Shown: in pieces, positions 62,009 to 64,000 of the stretch
Layout: every line of letters begins with the position of its first letter
Numbering within the stretch: the first letter of the stretch is position 1
The notes under the pieces: model-generated
Told to the model about the DNA's origin: nothing
What the model saw: only the letters and a program-made list of their open reading frames with translations
Database searches by the model: none
Program-made: the position numbers and the translations under genes
NCBI GenBank assembly: GCA_046293135.1
Contig: JBKBPR010000004.1
Coordinates: 86,596-150,595, forward strand
Length of the DNA: 64,000 bases
Source: UBA2638 sp046293135
GTDB taxonomy: Bacteria; Pseudomonadota; Alphaproteobacteria; Micavibrionales; Micavibrionaceae
Reading direction: 5' to 3'

Positions 62009-62431
62009 ATGACTTCAGAAACCAGAGAACAGCGCATAGCCGGAGCATATGCATTTCGGCATATATTCAATATTTTGAATGAGATATACGCAGGTGCTAA
62101 TCCTGAAACACCGCAAGAAATCGGCGGCAGGGTCTATTCCTATCTCAAAGAGTTTACGGATGAAGTCGAACGGAGAGTTGATACGCTTAACCTTACAGAG
62201 CTTGATCGCGCCCCTGAAAGCTTAAAGACAGAGTTCAGACGCAATGCTATTGCGCATATAAAAAGAGCGTTCTCAAATGAAACACCACTTACCGATCTAA
62301 ACGCGCAAGAGCAGAGCGTTTTGAGGATGCTTGAAATTGGTCACGAAGTAATGACTGATGTTCTGAACGGTAAATTCACTAATGCGGATGCCGCGCAGAA
62401 TCCTAGCCAAACGCCTGATGGCCCGTCATAG
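62009..62431 (+). CDS. Small helical protein of unknown function
   Basis: 140 aa, soluble, mainly helical (FRHIFNILNEIYAGANPETPQ, then SYLKEFTDEVERRVDTLNL). No family, signal or membrane segment is seen. Ribosome site aggtaagagtatagacATG, 31 bases after the membrane protein gene. Its last 29 bases overlap the end of the convergent acyl-CoA dehydrogenase gene. Confidence 0.55.
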   Translation: MTSETREQRIAGAYAFRHIFNILNEIYAGANPETPQEIGGRVYSYLKEFTDEVERRVDTLNLTELDRAPESLKTEFRRNAIAHIKRAFSNETPLTDLNAQEQSVLRMLEIGHEVMTDVLNGKFTNADAAQNPSQTPDGPS

Positions 62432-63608
62432 CGCGGCCAAGGATCAGGGCGTGAACGTCATGCGTTCCCTCATAGGTGTTCACCGCCTCTAAATTCACCA
62501 TATGGCGAATGACGTGATACTCGTCGGCAATACCGTTCCCGCCGAGCATATCCCGCGCAACCCGCGCAATATCCAGCGCTTTGCCGCAATTATTGCGTTT
62601 CAGCAGCGAGATGGATTCAGGGGCAGCGCGGCCTTCATCGCGCAAACGACCCAAGCGCCAGCAAGCCGTCAGCCCCAGCGTAATTTCCGTTTGCATATCG
62701 GCGAGTTTTTTCTGGATGAGCTGTTGTGCCGCCAGAGGTTTGCCGAAAATAATGCGTTCTTGCGTGTATTCCAAGGCTTTGAACCAGCAGGCTTCCGCCG
62801 CGCCCATAACGCCCCAGCAAATCCCGTAACGCGCCGAATTCAGGCACATCAGCGGCGCTTTCAGGCTGTTGGCTTCGGGCATTTTATGGGAGTCGGGGAC
62901 AAATACCTCATCCATCATGATTCCGCCTGTCGGGGAAGCGCGGAGCGAGAATTTTCCTTCGATTTTCGGCGCTTCAAGGCCTTTTGCGCCTTTTTCAAGA
63001 ATAAATCCGCCGACGCTGCCGTCTTCCATCCGCGCCCAGATGATAAACACATCGGCAATCGGAGAGTTGGAAATCCATTGCTTGGCTCCTGAGATTTTAT
63101 AGCCGCCATCGACCTTTTTGGCCGTGGTGCGCATATTGGATGGGTCAGAGCCGCCGTCAGGCTCGGTCAAGCCAAAGCAGCCGATAAACTCGCCGCTGGC
63201 CAGCTTGGGCAGATAGGCTTGCTTTTGCTCCTCCGACCCGAACAGCCAGATCGGATACATTACCAGCGAGGATTGCACCGAATAGCAAGAGCGATAAGCG
63301 CTGTCGACGCGCTCCAGCTCTCTTGCGATTAAACCGGCAGCAACATAGGATGCGCCCGCACAGCCATAGCCCTCAATCATCGGGCCGAGCAGGCCAAGCT
63401 TACCCATCTCGCGCATAATCTGTGGATCGAAGTTTTCATGGCGGTTGGCTTCGATAATGCCGGGCATCAGCCGCTCTTGCGCAAAATCACGCGCCGTCAT
63501 CTCGATCATTCGCTCTTCCTCGGTCAGCAATTCATCAAGCAAAAACGGGTCTTTCCAGTCAAATGCGACTTTGTCGTGGATTTTTCCGGTGTGATCTTTC
63601 GGGCTCAT
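62403..63608 (-). CDS. Acyl-CoA dehydrogenase, glutaryl-CoA dehydrogenase type
   Basis: FAD flavoprotein. N-terminal FDWKDPFLLDELLTEEE and YGCAGASYVAAGLIARE resemble glutaryl-CoA dehydrogenase; FAD/substrate blocks GCFGLTEPDGGSDPSNM and KQWISNSPIADVF; catalytic Glu in NTYEGTHDVHALILG near the end. It would oxidise and decarboxylate glutaryl-CoA to crotonyl-CoA in lysine/tryptophan breakdown. ATG at 63608 with aggataaaaagc before; the 16 codons upstream are rejected. Stands alone on the minus strand. Confidence 0.9.
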   Translation of the reverse strand: MSPKDHTGKIHDKVAFDWKDPFLLDELLTEEERMIEMTARDFAQERLMPGIIEANRHENFDPQIMREMGKLGLLGPMIEGYGCAGASYVAAGLIARELERVDSAYRSCYSVQSSLVMYPIWLFGSEEQKQAYLPKLASGEFIGCFGLTEPDGGSDPSNMRTTAKKVDGGYKISGAKQWISNSPIADVFIIWARMEDGSVGGFILEKGAKGLEAPKIEGKFSLRASPTGGIMMDEVFVPDSHKMPEANSLKAPLMCLNSARYGICWGVMGAAEACWFKALEYTQERIIFGKPLAAQQLIQKKLADMQTEITLGLTACWRLGRLRDEGRAAPESISLLKRNNCGKALDIARVARDMLGGNGIADEYHVIRHMVNLEAVNTYEGTHDVHALILGRAMTGHQAFG

Positions 63609-63663
63609 GCTTTTTATCCTTTTGTTGTGATAGATAATATAAAGCGAAAGGAGCACCGCATCA

Positions 63664-63867
63664 ATGCCAAAGGAAAGCTTGCAAGGACGTGAAATTATTC
63701 TGGAATTTCATACGATCGGCCAGATTGTAAAGGTTTCGGCGATGGATACGAAAACCTTGACCGAAATTTCGATTCAAGGCCCCACGAGTGCGGGGGAGGA
63801 AACGCTCAAAAGAAACGCGCTGCTGCGTTTGGAATATGTTTTAAAGAAGAAAGGTATTCTCAGCTAA
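63664..63867 (+). CDS. DUF6898-like small protein
   Basis: 67 aa: LQGREIILEFHTIGQIVKVSAMD, then TEISIQGP and RNALLRLEYVLKK (cited in part). This matches the short DUF6898 type of alphaproteobacteria, often near serine acetyltransferase or acyl-CoA genes; function unknown. Ribosome site aaaggagcaccgcatcaATG. Divergent from the dehydrogenase gene with 55 bases between. Confidence 0.7.
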   Translation: MPKESLQGREIILEFHTIGQIVKVSAMDTKTLTEISIQGPTSAGEETLKRNALLRLEYVLKKKGILS

Positions 63868-63886
63868 CAATATCTTTCTTCCACTT

Positions 63887-64000
63887 TTATGAAGGACATT
63901 GCGTGAGCTCTAATCTCCCTACACCTTCAAGCTGTGATTGCCGTGCTTCATGCTCTGTTAAAATTTGCCCATCAACTCTAACACGCCAAGTGGCTGCCAC
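63887..64000 (-). CDS. C-terminal end of an unidentified protein (partial)
   Basis: On the minus strand the last 37 codons are open from the window edge to a TAA at 63887-63889: WRVRVDGQILTEHEARQS then QLEGVGRLELTQCPS. The amino-acid mix is that of a real protein, but the family cannot be told from this end. A competing + strand frame from GTG 63904 with a ribosome site gaagga codes for a Cys/Ser-rich, unlikely sequence. Confidence 0.35.
   Translation of the reverse strand: MAATWRVRVDGQILTEHEARQSQLEGVGRLELTQCPS

Noticed and set aside
63904..64000. Partial + ORF from GTG 63904 with site gaagga
   Set aside because: The Cys/Ser-rich product looks artificial; the minus-strand frame across the same bases is more protein-like, though neither is certain.
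1..64000. CRISPR arrays, insertion sequences, rRNA genes
   Set aside because: No regularly spaced repeats, transposase motifs or rRNA sequence were seen anywhere in the window.

Overview
The window is chromosomal DNA of an alphaproteobacterium. The signs are the split ATP synthase locus atpI-B-E-F'-F with no F1 genes beside it, an NDUFS4-type respiratory complex I subunit, the order smc / dsbA-like / DUF721 (dciA) / mutY, the ruvCAB-ybgC-tolQRAB cluster, 6S RNA between zapA and a 5-formyltetrahydrofolate cyclo-ligase gene, and a speF-type leader before an ornithine decarboxylase gene. Base composition is moderate. A Micavibrio-like or Rhodospirillales-like lineage is my guess only; no rRNA gene is present to settle it.

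Layout. 1-4168: end of an MsbA-like ABC transporter, an alpha/beta hydrolase, a CBS-pair protein, a DUF192 protein, tRNA-Pro(TGG), NDUFS4-like subunit, tRNA-Arg(TCT). 4169-21953: an accessory island with AT-rich flanks directly after tRNA-Arg. It has a minus-strand run of three giant genes (892, 1346 and 1374 aa), a divergent 434-aa gene of unknown function, and a second minus-strand pair (a 90-aa IscX-like protein and a 1306-aa helicase). 21954-25123: polyamine block with a structured leader and small upstream ORF, ornithine decarboxylase, a SET-domain protein and carboxynorspermidine decarboxylase. 25188-31768: rpmE, epmA, class I aldolase, a winged-helix regulator with a coupled small ORF, gap and tkt. 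31973-34349: DUF4164, zapA, 6S RNA, 5-FCL and a YmdB-like phosphoesterase. 34383-41535: yebC, ruvC-ruvA-ruvB-ybgC-tolQ-tolR-tolA-tolB. 41738-42889: response regulator with a helical partner. 42875-49200: nadD, rsfS, rlmH, envC-like, ctpA, divergent polysaccharide deacetylase and rppH, a cell-envelope and RNA-processing run. 49370-52250: ATP synthase Fo. 52250-59727: smc, dsbA-like, OmpA-like, suhB-like, efp and dciA. 59793-64000: mutY, a MarR/LdtR-like regulator, two unknown genes, a glutaryl-CoA dehydrogenase-like gene, DUF6898 and a partial ORF.

The strongest candidate for an undescribed system is the island. Reading the proteins by eye gives an exonuclease I (SbcB)-like DEDDh nuclease with a complete D31/E33/D233/H346/D351 set, an RNase J-like metallo-beta-lactamase/beta-CASP nuclease with HDHFDH at 483-488, a protein with a DUF4406/nucleoside-deoxyribosyltransferase-like segment, and an SF2 helicase of the DarB/phage-ICE type without its usual methylase. 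This combination suggests nucleic-acid attack or processing, such as phage or plasmid defence, anti-restriction or the remains of a mobile element. I see no integrase, transposase or conjugation gene. Family calls here rest on motif reading and need profile searches.

The rest is mostly housekeeping. Points of regulatory interest are the odc leader, the probable ATT start of rsfS, a tol locus without pal, and EF-P plus EpmA encoded in the same 35 kb.
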